A stretch of 64,000 bases of DNA from Flavobacterium sp. UBA6135 (GCF_002428305.1 NZ_DIVJ01000003.1:62001-126000), one strand, 5' to 3'. Shown: positions 1-9,938, numbered from the stretch's first letter. Translations and numbers: made by a program. The notes: generated by a model not told the origin, from the letters alone.

Positions 1-276
1 AGTTCAAAATTTGCCGGTTTAGCCGCTTATTCTTCCAGTAAAGGAGCAGTTATCACCTTGTCGGAATTGTTGGCGGAAGAATACAAAGAAGAAGGGATTT
101 CGTTTAATGTTTTGGCTTTAGGAGCCGTTCAAACCGAAATGTTACACGAAGCCTTTCCGGGATATCAAGCACCACTTTCTGCCAAAGAAATGGCCGATTA
201 TATTTATGATTTTTCGTTGAAAGGAAATAAATATTACAACGGGAAAGTATTACAAGTAAGTTCATCCACGCCGTAA
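1..276 (+). CDS. Short-chain dehydrogenase/reductase (SDR), C-terminal part
   Basis: The frame is open from the first base, so the start lies outside the window. The visible 91 residues carry the SDR catalytic Tyr-x-x-x-Lys (YSSSK at about codons 10-14), followed by a helix and then the segment with 'VLALGAVQTEM', which matches the usual PG-x-V-x-T substrate-loop region in an altered form. SDRs are NAD(P)-dependent oxidoreductases of about 250 residues with a Rossmann fold. The substrate cannot be told because the cofactor-binding N-terminus is missing. The Bro-N gene follows 22 bp downstream on the same strand. Confidence 0.85.
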   Translation, partial: SSKFAGLAAYSSSKGAVITLSELLAEEYKEEGISFNVLALGAVQTEMLHEAFPGYQAPLSAKEMADYIYDFSLKGNKYYNGKVLQVSSSTP

Positions 277-298
277 TTCAAATTTAATATATACAATT

Positions 299-1138
299 AT
301 GAAACAAGAAAACGCCATCCAGCTATTTGAAAACAAAAAAGTAAGAACACTTTGGGATGCTGAAAAAGAAAAATGGTACATTTCCATTATAGATGTTGTA
401 GCAGTTTTGACTGAAAGCGTGGATCCAAATGCATATTGGAGAAAGCTAAAACAACGTCTAAAACAAGAAGGAAATGAAACCGTGACGAATTGTCACGGTT
501 TGAAAATGGTTGCTCCTGACGGGAAAATGCGAATAACAGATGTCGCTGATACTGATCAGCTTTTTAGGCTAATTCAATCCATTCCATCTCCAAAAGCAGA
601 GCCGTTTAAGTTGTGGTTAGCCCAAATTGCATCGGAACGATTGGACGAAATGCAAGATCCTGAATTAACTATTGACAGAGCATTAGAACAATATTTACAA
701 TTGGGATATTCTGAAAATTGGATTAATCAACGTTTAAAAAGCATTGAAATCAGGAAAGAATTAACTGATGAATGGAAAAGCAGAGGAATTAAAGAAGGTC
801 AACAATTTGCCACATTAACCGATATAATTTCAAAATCTTGGTCGGGGAAAACAACCAAAGAATATAAATTTTTGAAAGGATTAAAAAAGGAGAATCTTCG
901 AGATAATATGACCAACACGGAATTGATTTTGAATATGTTAGCAGAAGCTTCTACAAAAGATATTTCCAAAGCAGTAAATCCTGAAACGTTTGAAGATAGT
1001 AAAGAAGTTGCCAAACAAGGCGGAAATGTTGCCAATGTTGCTCGAAAAGAACTAGAAGCCAAAACAGGAAAAAAAGTTGTAACCGAGTTAAATGCAAAGA
1101 CTTTGCTTCATCAAAAAAAGGAAATTGACAACAACTAA
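299..1138 (+). CDS. Bro-N domain protein (BRO/DinD-like)
   Basis: A 279-residue soluble protein. The first ~110 residues look like a Bro-N domain: residues 12-55 include 'KKVRTLWDAEKEKWYISIID' and 'DPNAYWRKLK', and a second block runs 'MRITDVADTDQLFRLIQSIPSPKAEPFKLWL'. Bro-N domains occur in phage antirepressors and in DNA-damage-inducible protein D, and they usually bind DNA. The C-terminal half is helical and charged, as in DinD-like proteins. The gene ends directly before the SprT-like gene (stop TAA immediately followed by ATG), which suggests cotranscription. Family placement is from sequence pattern; the cellular role is unknown. Confidence 0.7.
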   Translation: MKQENAIQLFENKKVRTLWDAEKEKWYISIIDVVAVLTESVDPNAYWRKLKQRLKQEGNETVTNCHGLKMVAPDGKMRITDVADTDQLFRLIQSIPSPKAEPFKLWLAQIASERLDEMQDPELTIDRALEQYLQLGYSENWINQRLKSIEIRKELTDEWKSRGIKEGQQFATLTDIISKSWSGKTTKEYKFLKGLKKENLRDNMTNTELILNMLAEASTKDISKAVNPETFEDSKEVAKQGGNVANVARKELEAKTGKKVVTELNAKTLLHQKKEIDNN

Positions 1139-1741
1139 ATGAGCGAAGTCCTCTTAAAATATCTTCCCGAGCATGCGGTTGAACCTGTTTTTGAGTTAAT
1201 CAAAACCAATTCGGTGCATTTGAAAATCGTGAATGAGCGAGTAACTCGTCATGGCGATTATAGAAGACATCCTTCAGGAAAACATCAAATTACCGTGAAT
1301 GCCAATTTAAATAAATACCGTTTTTTGATTACGGTAGTGCATGAAATTGCTCATTTAGCAGCTTTTGAAAAATATGGTAGAAACATCAAACCACACGGAA
1401 ATGAATGGAAAATTACGTTTCAACGGTTGATGATTCCGTTTATTCGACCGGAGATTTTTCCGAATTCGGTTTTGCCATTAATAGCCAATCATTTTAGAAA
1501 TCCAACTGCCAGTAGTGATACCGATGCTCGATTGGCTTTTGCTTTAAAGCAATTTGACGAACGAAAACCCGATATCCATTTTATACATGAAGTGCCTTCC
1601 GGAAGTTTTTTCAGAATTAAAAACGGAAAAGTTTTTCAAAAAAAAGGACTTCGGGTCAAACGCTATGAATGTTTGGAAGTGAAAACAGGAAAGTTGTATT
1701 TGTTTAACGCCAATGCTGAGGTGGAGATTATTCCGGGTTAA
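1139..1741 (+). CDS. SprT-like zinc metalloprotease domain protein
   Basis: A 200-residue protein with the zinc-protease motif HEIAH (HExxH) near residue 68, preceded by a hydrophobic strand and followed by 'HGNEWKITFQRLM', the typical SprT arrangement in which a downstream His completes the zinc site. SprT/Spartan-type proteins are soluble; the eukaryotic members cleave DNA-protein crosslinks, while the bacterial function is poorly defined. The ATG begins at the base after the stop of the Bro-N gene, so the two are probably translated from one message. No zinc-ribbon Cys cluster is evident at the C-terminus. Confidence 0.8.
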   Translation: MSEVLLKYLPEHAVEPVFELIKTNSVHLKIVNERVTRHGDYRRHPSGKHQITVNANLNKYRFLITVVHEIAHLAAFEKYGRNIKPHGNEWKITFQRLMIPFIRPEIFPNSVLPLIANHFRNPTASSDTDARLAFALKQFDERKPDIHFIHEVPSGSFFRIKNGKVFQKKGLRVKRYECLEVKTGKLYLFNANAEVEIIPG

Positions 1742-1763
1742 ATATTGATTTTATTCATGTAAA

Positions 1764-1850
1764 TAAGCAACACAGTAACTCAGCAACTTTACTATATTTG
1801 TAACAACTAAAAACTTAGTAACTCAGAGTCTCAGTAGCTCAGCAACTCAT
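1764..1850. repeat. Degenerate short direct repeats 5' of the guanylyltransferase gene
   Basis: The gap before the guanylyltransferase start holds repeated variants of AGTAACTCAGCAACT: the unit occurs at about 1774-1788 and again, broken up by AGTCTCAGTAGCTC, at about 1818-1848. A TATATTTG box (1793-1800) that fits the Bacteroidetes -7 element TANNTTTG sits between the two groups, without an obvious TTG partner upstream. Confidence 0.6.
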
Positions 1851-1853
1851 AAA

Positions 1854-2918
1854 ATGAACAAAAATTACTATGCAATATTAATGGCCGGTGGAGTGGGTTC
1901 CCGTTTTTGGCCGGTTTCTACAACTGATTTACCTAAACAATTTCACGATATGTTAGGGTCGGGGGAGACGTTGATTCAAAAAACGTTCAGTCGTTTATCA
2001 AAATTAATTCCAACCGAAAACATTTTGATTTTAACTAATGAGAAATACAATAATCTAGTTCTTACTCAATTACCAATGGTCAAGCAAGAGCAAGTTCTAT
2101 TGGAACCAGCCATGCGAAACACAGCTCCTTGTATTTTGTATGCTTCGCTAAAAATTCAAAAAATGAATCCGGATGCTGTGATGGTAGTAGCTCCCAGCGA
2201 CCATTGGATTGAAGATGAAACGGCCTTTATCGATAATTTACAACAATGTTTTGATTATTGTCACCACAATAATGCGTTGATGACATTAGGGATTCAACCT
2301 ACTTTTCCAAATACCGGTTTTGGTTATATCGAATTTGATAAAACAGACTCAAATCCCATTAAAAAAGTAAATCAGTTCCGTGAAAAACCAAATTACGAAA
2401 CAGCAACATCTTTTCTTGATAGCGGAAATTTCCTTTGGAATGGCGGAATTTTTATCTGGTCTGTCAAATCAATAACAGAAGCATTTTCTGCTTTTCAGCC
2501 TCAAATGAATCAATTGTTTTTAGAGGGTTTTGAAACATACAATACATCAAATGAAAAAGAGTTTATCAATCAAAAGTATGCTTTAGCGGAAGATATTTCA
2601 ATTGATTATGCCATTTTAGAAAAGGCTAAAAATGTTTTTGTTTTACCGGCAACTTTCGATTGGAATGATTTAGGAACTTGGGGTTCATTACACGAAAAAT
2701 TAGAGAAAGACGAACAGAATAATGCGGTTGTGAATGCTGAATTAATTTCAGAAAACGCTTCTAACAATATCATTCGCACAGAAAATAAAAAATTAGTAAT
2801 CATAGATGGTTTAAATGACTATATTGTGGTGCAACAAGGTGATGTTCTGTTAATTTATCCAAAAGATAAAGAACAGGATATCAAGAAAGTAGTTTCTAAT
2901 TTGTTAAACAGTCGTTAA
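1854..2918 (+). CDS. manC: Mannose-1-phosphate guanylyltransferase
   Basis: Makes GDP-mannose from GTP and mannose-1-phosphate, the donor for mannose and fucose residues in surface polysaccharides and glycoproteins. The 354-residue sequence begins with the nucleotidyltransferase signature 'ILMAGGVGSRFWP' (about residues 8-20) and has 'LPKQF', 'EPAMRNTAP', 'VAPSDHWI', 'GFGYIEF', 'FREKP' and 'WNGGIFIW', the full pattern of GDP-mannose pyrophosphorylases. The length fits the single-domain type; the extra C-terminal phosphomannose isomerase domain of the bifunctional enzymes is absent. It stands alone, about 110 bp after the SprT-like gene. Confidence 0.93.
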   Translation: MNKNYYAILMAGGVGSRFWPVSTTDLPKQFHDMLGSGETLIQKTFSRLSKLIPTENILILTNEKYNNLVLTQLPMVKQEQVLLEPAMRNTAPCILYASLKIQKMNPDAVMVVAPSDHWIEDETAFIDNLQQCFDYCHHNNALMTLGIQPTFPNTGFGYIEFDKTDSNPIKKVNQFREKPNYETATSFLDSGNFLWNGGIFIWSVKSITEAFSAFQPQMNQLFLEGFETYNTSNEKEFINQKYALAEDISIDYAILEKAKNVFVLPATFDWNDLGTWGSLHEKLEKDEQNNAVVNAELISENASNNIIRTENKKLVIIDGLNDYIVVQQGDVLLIYPKDKEQDIKKVVSNLLNSR

Positions 2919-2984
2919 AGTATTTATTTACTATCTGTTTTAAATTGATAAATAGTATTTTGTTAAAATTTTTAATTTGATTAT

Positions 2985-5354
2985 ATGATTTTTTTAATAG
3001 GAATAGATTTCAACTTGCCACTCAAAAACCCAGTATTATTGTTTTCATTACTACTGTTCATTATTTTATTTGCACCAATACTATTAAATAAGTTAAGAAT
3101 TCCACACCTTATTGGGTTGATTATTGCCGGAGCATTAATTGGACCAAATGGTTTCAATTTAATTGCTCGTGATATGAGTATTATTTTGTTTGGAACCGTT
3201 GGTTTGCAGTACATCATGTTCTTGGCTGGTTTAGAAATTGATTTAGCGGAATTCAAAAAAAACAGCGGAAAAAGTTTGGTTTTTGGCTTACTAACTTTTT
3301 CAATACCCATGACAATTGGAACCCTGGCCGGATATTATATTTTAGAATTTTCATTGCCAACATCCGTTTTGTTGGCCAGTATGTTTGCCTCTCACACTTT
3401 GATTGCCTATCCTATTATTAGTAAATTAGGTGTTGCCAAAAACCGAGCGGTTAATGTAACTGTAGGAGGAACCATGATTACTGATACACTTGCCCTTTTG
3501 GTTTTGGCAGTTATTGCTGGAATGCAAGTGGGTGAAATTAATCAGGAATTTTGGATGCGATTAGGCATTTCGGTAATCGTTTTTGGATTGGTTGTAATGC
3601 TTATTTTTCCAATTATTGGAAGATGGTTTTTCAAACGTTTTGACGACAATATTTCGCAATACATCTTTGTGTTAGCAATGGTTTTTTTAGGCTGTACCTT
3701 GGCTGAATTAGCCGGAATTGAAGCAATTATTGGAGCTTTCTTAGCCGGATTAGCCTTGAATAGATTAATTCCACATACTTCGCCTTTAATGAATCGAATT
3801 GAATTTGTGGGGAATGCTTTGTTTATTCCGTTTTTTCTTATTGGAGTTGGAATGTTGATTGATTATAAGGCTTTTATAAAAGATTGGAACACTTTGCAAG
3901 TTGCGGGAATTATGACTGCGTGTGCTATAGTTGGTAAATACATTCCGGCTTGGATAACCCAAAAGATTTTTGGTTACTCACGAGATGAAAGACGATTGAT
4001 TTTTGGATTGAGTAATGCTCAAGCAGCGGCTACACTTGCTGCTGTTTTGGTTGGTTTTAATATTATAATTGGTTATGATAGTGTTCCGCAATATGATGAG
4101 GTTCATTTGAAGAGCAACAAATTAACTACAGAAGACAATTCACAATTGTTATTTCAGAACTTAGAAAAAGGAGAAATTCCAAAAATTGGTTCAGAAGCTT
4201 TAATGCAAAATTTACCGGCAGATGGAACGTATAAATTAACTGATAAAACTGAAATGGTTTTTGTTCAAGGCAAATTATCAGATATTAAGATGCCAAATAG
4301 GCTTTTGAATGAAAATGTTTTGAATGGTACCATTTTAATGATTTTAATTACATGTACCATTGCATCCTTTGTGGCTCAAAAAGGAGCTTATAACTTGGCA
4401 TTAATGGAAGACGATGAGGAGAGTGATAGCGATGGAGAATCTATAGAAAGTGATGAGCGAATTTTAATTCCAATGAAAAACATAGAAACAGTAGAAGAAT
4501 TAATTCAACTTGCTGTAACTATGAAATCAAAGAAAAATAAAACAGGGTTATTTGCTTTAAATATTATTAGTAACAATATTGCTACAACTTCGCAAGAATC
4601 AAAAGCAAAGAAAATAGTTGATAAAGCCGCCGTTGTTGCTTCTGCAACAGATAATAAATTAAATATGTTGATGCGTTATGATCTTAATATTTTAAACGGT
4701 ATTTCAGGAGTTGTAAAAGAACAGAAAATATCAGATATTATTCTTGGTCAAACAGAGTCATTGGGATCTAGTGAAAGTTTGTATGGTCCTTTGACAGACG
4801 GTGTTTTAAATAAATGCAATACAACCACTTTTATATATAAATCAACACAACCAATTGCAACAATAAAACGTTATTTGGTTGTTATTCCTGAACGAGCTGA
4901 ACGTGAAATCGGATTTCCGTTTTGGTTGTTAAAAATTTGGAATTTAGGAAAAAATACAGGCTCAAAAATTATATTTTATGCAAGTGAAACAACACTAAAT
5001 CTAATCAAGGATGTCCACTCAAAACATCCTGTTGATGCTGATTTCAATATTTTTGCAGATTGGGAAGATTTTTTGATACTGTCTAGAAATTTAAACAAAG
5101 ACGACGCTTTTGTGGTTATAATGAGTCGCAAACCAAATTTGTCTTATAATACTACAATGCAAAATATTCCGGGTTATATGAATAAATATTTTAACAAGAA
5201 CAATGTGATTCTGATTTATCCGCTTCAAACCGGAATTGAAGGCTCAACTCGGATTGATTTAAAAAACCCCGGTGCATTGGATACCTTTACAGAAAATTTA
5301 GAAAGATTGGATGACGTTAGAAAGTTAATCGGGAAGCTTTTCAAGAAAAAATAG
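2985..5354 (+). CDS. Cation/proton antiporter (CPA2 type) with USP-like cytosolic domains
   Basis: A 789-residue inner-membrane protein. Residues ~1-365 form the Na+/H+ exchanger core with about 12 hydrophobic segments, including 'LRIPHLIGLIIAGALIGPNG' and 'LAGLEIDLAEF', typical of Kef/NapA-like monovalent cation antiporters. A hydrophilic stretch of about 80 residues (364-444) interrupts the last transmembrane helices, and a final helix lies at about 445-465. The rest is a soluble tail with two universal-stress-protein-like segments, starting near 'ERILIPMKNIETVEELIQ' and 'IKRYLVVIPERAER'. The likely role is pH or cation homeostasis; the transported ion is not predictable. Confidence 0.85.
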   Translation: MIFLIGIDFNLPLKNPVLLFSLLLFIILFAPILLNKLRIPHLIGLIIAGALIGPNGFNLIARDMSIILFGTVGLQYIMFLAGLEIDLAEFKKNSGKSLVFGLLTFSIPMTIGTLAGYYILEFSLPTSVLLASMFASHTLIAYPIISKLGVAKNRAVNVTVGGTMITDTLALLVLAVIAGMQVGEINQEFWMRLGISVIVFGLVVMLIFPIIGRWFFKRFDDNISQYIFVLAMVFLGCTLAELAGIEAIIGAFLAGLALNRLIPHTSPLMNRIEFVGNALFIPFFLIGVGMLIDYKAFIKDWNTLQVAGIMTACAIVGKYIPAWITQKIFGYSRDERRLIFGLSNAQAAATLAAVLVGFNIIIGYDSVPQYDEVHLKSNKLTTEDNSQLLFQNLEKGEIPKIGSEALMQNLPADGTYKLTDKTEMVFVQGKLSDIKMPNRLLNENVLNGTILMILITCTIASFVAQKGAYNLALMEDDEESDSDGESIESDERILIPMKNIETVEELIQLAVTMKSKKNKTGLFALNIISNNIATTSQESKAKKIVDKAAVVASATDNKLNMLMRYDLNILNGISGVVKEQKISDIILGQTESLGSSESLYGPLTDGVLNKCNTTTFIYKSTQPIATIKRYLVVIPERAEREIGFPFWLLKIWNLGKNTGSKIIFYASETTLNLIKDVHSKHPVDADFNIFADWEDFLILSRNLNKDDAFVVIMSRKPNLSYNTTMQNIPGYMNKYFNKNNVILIYPLQTGIEGSTRIDLKNPGALDTFTENLERLDDVRKLIGKLFKKK

Positions 5355-5401
5355 TGAATTAACTGATACTTTTTAGTTATTTTTGAAGATATCTATTTTT
5401 A

Positions 5402-8400
5402 ATGAGGTTTCAGCAATTATTTTTCGTGTTTCTTTTATTCTTGTCAAGTTTTGCCTTTGCACAAGTTGATAATTTCACATTGGAAGTAAATACAATTAAT
5501 GAAACTTGCTTAGGAAATGGATCAATGAGTTTTAGTGTTTCAGGAATTACCCCTGGAGCAACTATGAGCTATGCCGTTTTTTTATTGCCAAATCTTACTA
5601 CTCCAATTGCGGTTTTGCAAACTCCATCTTTAACAGGATTAAATGCGGGTAATTATGGCGTTGTTGCTACGCAAACGTTAGGTGCTGATTCTGGGACTCA
5701 ACAAGTGGATGTAACTATTCAAAACTTAATTCAAACACTTACTTATACCTTACAATCAATTAAAGAAAATTGTGGGTTTGATGGTCAAATTACTGTAAAT
5801 GTAACTAATGGAAATGCCCTCCTTTATGAAATATTTTCCGGGCCCATAATTATTGCTCCACAAGCTTTAAATGTTTTTACTAATTTAACCGCCGGACTTT
5901 ATCAAATCAGAGTTTTTGATGTTTGTGGTGATGCTGTAGTTCAAACGTTTACATTGCAGGCCAATAATTTAGCAATCATAATTGATCCAGTAGGTTTTCC
6001 AAATACTATTTTACCAACTTGTAACACAATAACAGTGAGCAATTTTTATGGTGCGGCAACTAATAGTATAATTTCATATCCGGTCCAAGTAGAATACACA
6101 ATATTTCCACCTGGAGGCGGAATTCCGATTATTATAAATGATGTAATTTTAAATGGTTCATCTACTGGCACAATTATAAACGATATCCCTTTCTACAACG
6201 GACAAACCTATACATTTACCATAAAGTTCACAGATAGTTGTGGTAATGTTTTTTTTAGAAATAATACAATTTCAAAGGCTTTAGAATTAGCAATCTCTTC
6301 AACTCAAGTTGGTTGCCTAGGAATGATTTTAGGATTGTCACCGTCTAATTATTTACCTCCATATACTATCAACTTTTTGCTAAGTCCAATAGGTTTTAAT
6401 CCTTCCCAAGCAAACCTATCACATCCTGGGCCTTTTGATGAAGAGCTAATTTTATATGGAAGTGCTTCAAATCCATTGCCTGTTGGTTTGTATACAATCC
6501 AAGTTACAGATTCATGTGGTAGATCAGCCACCGTAACAACTGAAATAGTTTTAGAAATAGCCGAACCAAATATTACAAGTTGGGCTGGATGTCAGATAAC
6601 ATCAGAAAGTGGAATTCAAATTAGTGCAATTCCTCCAACTCAAATTGTCAGTGTTAATTTGATAATTGCACCTTCTGAATACCCTAATTCCTTACCTGAA
6701 AATTTATCGTCATTTATAACTAATGGTCTATTTATAATGAACTCTAATATTTTTCAAGGATTATATGTTTTTGAAGTTTTAGATAGCTGTGGAGAGGTTT
6801 ATTTTTTGTCAAGTGACGTTCAACCAACTAATGTTTTTGATATACAATTTGCTCAAAGACCCGGTTGTGAGATTGGTTTTGGAGGAATTCGGTTGTCTTC
6901 AGAACAAGAAATAGTTGCTGTACAGCTAATTAATGCCCCTTCTGTATTTCAAGGTGCTTTACCTTTAAATTTAACTTCAAATGTAAATTCTAATGGAATA
7001 TTTAATTATGGAACTGTGCCGGCAGGAGAATATACTTTTGTGTTTGATTATTTGTGTGATGATCTAATATATCAAGCAACAAAAGTAATTACAATTGAAG
7101 GATATGAAATTACTAACAATCAGATGTCGTTGTTTGAAAATTGTGGTTCCTTTAATTTGCAGATTCAACATGCTAGTAATGGAAATTTAGCTCAATCTTT
7201 TTGGTTGCAAAAACAAAATCCTCTCACGGGTCAATGGGGACATCCACTAACAGGAGTTGTTTACAATGCAGGAACTGTTCCGAATTCTAATAATTCTTAT
7301 TTCTTAAATTTAAACTCTATAAATTTAAATATTGCAGCTGTAGGTAATTTTAGAATTTTAAAACGTTTTCAAACATTTAATTTAACTGGTGCAGTCCAAG
7401 ATTGCGTTGCTGTCTTGCATGAATTTATTTTTACTGGCGGACCAAGAATTATTGAAGTCAATAGTTTCTTATGTTCAAATGGTAATTTAGATACATTTGT
7501 AATAGCAGAAGGAGTTCCGCCATTAACCTATTCAATTACAGAAAAAAATGGCCAACCTTTTATTGTAAACAATAACACTTCTAACCTGTTTTTGAATCTG
7601 CAACCAGCCATTTACAATTTTCAAATTCAGGATAGTTGCGGAAATATTGCTAATAGTTTGTTTGAAATTAGTCCGTTAGCACCTTTACAAATTTCAGTTT
7701 CAAATCTTTGTAATGGTCAAAACGGTTCTTTATCAGTGCAAAACTATCCGTTTTTTACTTATCAATGGTATAAAGCCACTGCTCCTCAGGTTATTTTAAG
7801 CACATCCAGTCAATTGCAATTTTCTCCTTTTGATTTGGCTACAAATTCAGGGCAATATTTTGTTAGTATCTCAGCTCAAAATCCAAATTCGTGTAGTAAT
7901 CAAATTTTATCATTTACTATTGATCCGGATGCAGGAGTTCCAAATGCCGGGCAAAATGAAAGTTTGTCAATTTGTGAAAGTGTTGAAAATATAAATCTCT
8001 TTAGTTTGTTCACTTCCAATTATGATTCAAATGGTATATGGACTGATTTGTTAGATTCAGGAGCTTTAAGCGGTTCAAATGTGGACACATCTTTACTAAC
8101 CCCCGGAACTTATCAATTTCAATATACCGTTTTTGGCTTTTGTGATCAATCGAGTCAATCTATAATTACAATTCAATTTAATGCTATTCCTTCTTTGCCT
8201 GTTATTACATCAACAACACCAATATGTGAAGGAGATCAAATTCAATTAACAACTCCAACTATTAACAACGCAACTTATCATTGGTTTGGTCCAAATGGAT
8301 ATGAATCTAACTTACAAAATCCAATAATTACTAATTCAACTTTATCAGATGAAGGAAATTATTTTTTGTATGTTACAGTAAATGGATGTGATTCTGATAT

Positions 8401-9163
8401 TGCATCAACTTCAATTGAAGTTAATCCAAAACCACTTTTTTCAGTTTTAGGAGATAACTTATTGTGTAACAATCAAAGTTCATTTTTAACCATAAATCCA
8501 TTAAATTTCTCTGTAAATGAATCAGTATTTAATTGGTATTTGAATGGTGTTTTTCTAATTTCAGAATCTGAAGGTGTATTGGAAATTAATCAACCGGGGA
8601 TTTATATGGTTGAAGCAATTGTGGGAGATTGTGAAACTTCAGAATCAATTACAATTAACGAACGATTAATTGAGATTCCAATCGAAGTACAAGTGCTTTG
8701 TATTGATAATCGTAAAACAATCACACTAGTAAATGCAAATGAATTAGTTGATTATACTATTAATTGGACGGGGCCAAATAATTTTACTTCACAAGAAACC
8801 ATTTTAGATATCACCGGATTAGCAATTGGAAATTATGAAGTTACAGTTACAGATTCGCTGGGGTGTAGTGATTCTTTAAGTGTTGAAATAACCAATACAA
8901 ATTGCACCATTCCTAAAGGTGTTTCTCCAAACAATGATGGATTAAATGACACATTTGATCTCTCAAACTTTGATGTGTTAAAAGTAAAAATATTTAATCG
9001 TTACGGAATGGTAGTGTTTGAAATGAATAACTACGTAAATCAATGGCATGGTCAAGATTACAACGGAAACTTATTGCCAACGGCTACCTATTATTATTTG
9101 GTTTATTTTACAGACGGAAGCCACAAAACCGGATGGGTGTATTTAAACAGAGAAAATAATTAA
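5402..9163 (+). CDS. Large secreted repeat protein with T9SS type B (gliding-motility-associated) sorting domain
   Basis: 1253 residues. Residues 1-21 form a signal peptide ending FAFAQ. The C-terminal ~85 residues (from 'GVSPNNDGLNDTF' through 'KIFNRYGMVVFE' to 'GWVYLNRENN') are the CHU_C / gliding motility-associated domain that directs proteins to the T9SS type B pathway. The body is a series of beta-rich repeats, several closed by a D-S/V-C-G motif at about residues 173, 278, 370, 461 and 744, suggesting Ig-like adhesin modules. It is probably exported to the cell surface or medium; the ligand is unknown. A TATTTTTG box lies at 5378-5385, 17 bp before the start. It ends 1 bp from the convergent MlaF-like gene. 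Confidence 0.9.
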   Translation: MRFQQLFFVFLLFLSSFAFAQVDNFTLEVNTINETCLGNGSMSFSVSGITPGATMSYAVFLLPNLTTPIAVLQTPSLTGLNAGNYGVVATQTLGADSGTQQVDVTIQNLIQTLTYTLQSIKENCGFDGQITVNVTNGNALLYEIFSGPIIIAPQALNVFTNLTAGLYQIRVFDVCGDAVVQTFTLQANNLAIIIDPVGFPNTILPTCNTITVSNFYGAATNSIISYPVQVEYTIFPPGGGIPIIINDVILNGSSTGTIINDIPFYNGQTYTFTIKFTDSCGNVFFRNNTISKALELAISSTQVGCLGMILGLSPSNYLPPYTINFLLSPIGFNPSQANLSHPGPFDEELILYGSASNPLPVGLYTIQVTDSCGRSATVTTEIVLEIAEPNITSWAGCQITSESGIQISAIPPTQIVSVNLIIAPSEYPNSLPENLSSFITNGLFIMNSNIFQGLYVFEVLDSCGEVYFLSSDVQPTNVFDIQFAQRPGCEIGFGGIRLSSEQEIVAVQLINAPSVFQGALPLNLTSNVNSNGIFNYGTVPAGEYTFVFDYLCDDLIYQATKVITIEGYEITNNQMSLFENCGSFNLQIQHASNGNLAQSFWLQKQNPLTGQWGHPLTGVVYNAGTVPNSNNSYFLNLNSINLNIAAVGNFRILKRFQTFNLTGAVQDCVAVLHEFIFTGGPRIIEVNSFLCSNGNLDTFVIAEGVPPLTYSITEKNGQPFIVNNNTSNLFLNLQPAIYNFQIQDSCGNIANSLFEISPLAPLQISVSNLCNGQNGSLSVQNYPFFTYQWYKATAPQVILSTSSQLQFSPFDLATNSGQYFVSISAQNPNSCSNQILSFTIDPDAGVPNAGQNESLSICESVENINLFSLFTSNYDSNGIWTDLLDSGALSGSNVDTSLLTPGTYQFQYTVFGFCDQSSQSIITIQFNAIPSLPVITSTTPICEGDQIQLTTPTINNATYHWFGPNGYESNLQNPIITNSTLSDEGNYFLYVTVNGCDSDIASTSIEVNPKPLFSVLGDNLLCNNQSSFLTINPLNFSVNESVFNWYLNGVFLISESEGVLEINQPGIYMVEAIVGDCETSESITINERLIEIPIEVQVLCIDNRKTITLVNANELVDYTINWTGPNNFTSQETILDITGLAIGNYEVTVTDSLGCSDSLSVEITNTNCTIPKGVSPNNDGLNDTFDLSNFDVLKVKIFNRYGMVVFEMNNYVNQWHGQDYNGNLLPTATYYYLVYFTDGSHKTGWVYLNRENN

Positions 9164-9164
9164 A

Positions 9165-9938
9165 TTATTCTTTATCGTGTTCTTTGTTTTGAGCTTTTCT
9201 GATTTTTTTGAATAAATTAGAAGAATAGACAAAATCAACAATAGCTTCATTATCCGTTTTAAAGATGTCTTTTTTTGTTCCTTCCCAAGCAAGAATTCCT
9301 TCTTTGAGAAAGATGATTTTTTCACCAATTTCCATAACAGAATTCATGTCGTGAGAATTAATTACAGTGGTGATATCATACTCTTCAGTAATTTCTTTAA
9401 TCAAATTGTCAATAACAATAGCGGTTTTTGGATCTAAACCTGAGTTGGGTTCGTCACAAAATAAATATTTTGGATTGTTTACAATCGCTCTTGCAATGGC
9501 TACTCTTTTTTGCATTCCTCCAGAAATTTCAGAAGGTTTCTTTTTATGAGCATCAATTAGATTAACTCGTTTTAATACAAAATCAACACGTTCCTGAATT
9601 TCCTTTGGCGTTTGTTTGGTAAACATTTTCAGTGGAAAACCTACATTTTCTTCAACAGTCATACTGTCAAAAAGGGCACTGCCTTGAAAAACCATTCCAA
9701 TTTCTGTACGTAACGCTCTTTTTTCATCGGCAGATAACTCAGAATAAATTCTTCCGTCAAAAGAAATTGTTCCTGAATCCGGAGCGTGAATTCCCAATAA
9801 TGTTTTAAGTAAAACCGTTTTTCCCGAACCACTTTGTCCAATAATTAAATTGGTTTTTCCGGTTTCAAAAACGGTAGAAATACCTTTTAAAACTTTTGTA
9901 TCGCCAAATGATTTCTCTATGTTTTTAATTTCTATCAT
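9165..9938 (-). CDS. mlaF: Mla-type ABC transporter ATP-binding protein
   Basis: The ATPase subunit of an MCE/Mla-type phospholipid transporter, acting at the inner membrane with the MlaE-like permease encoded just upstream. I place the start at 9938 because that ATG overlaps the permease stop as ATGA and begins the conserved 'MIEIKNIEKSFGD'; an in-frame upstream extension would run into the permease gene. Visible motifs are Walker A 'GQSGSGKTVLLKT', Q-loop 'GMVFQGSALFDSM', signature 'SGGMQKRVAIARA' and Walker B 'YLFCDEPNSGLDP'. The SGGM signature and the 'SALFDSMTVEENV' text are typical of MlaF/Ttg2A. No MCE-domain partner lies in this window. Confidence 0.92.
   Translation of the reverse strand: MIEIKNIEKSFGDTKVLKGISTVFETGKTNLIIGQSGSGKTVLLKTLLGIHAPDSGTISFDGRIYSELSADEKRALRTEIGMVFQGSALFDSMTVEENVGFPLKMFTKQTPKEIQERVDFVLKRVNLIDAHKKKPSEISGGMQKRVAIARAIVNNPKYLFCDEPNSGLDPKTAIVIDNLIKEITEEYDITTVINSHDMNSVMEIGEKIIFLKEGILAWEGTKKDIFKTDNEAIVDFVYSSNLFKKIRKAQNKEHDKE

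Noticed and set aside
799..1062. Antisense frame inside the Bro-N gene
   Set aside because: It has no homology-like features and the plus-strand frame is a recognisable protein; several such antisense frames across the window (for example inside gcvP, fusA, the sortilin-like gene and the 41-kb radC) were ignored for the same reason.
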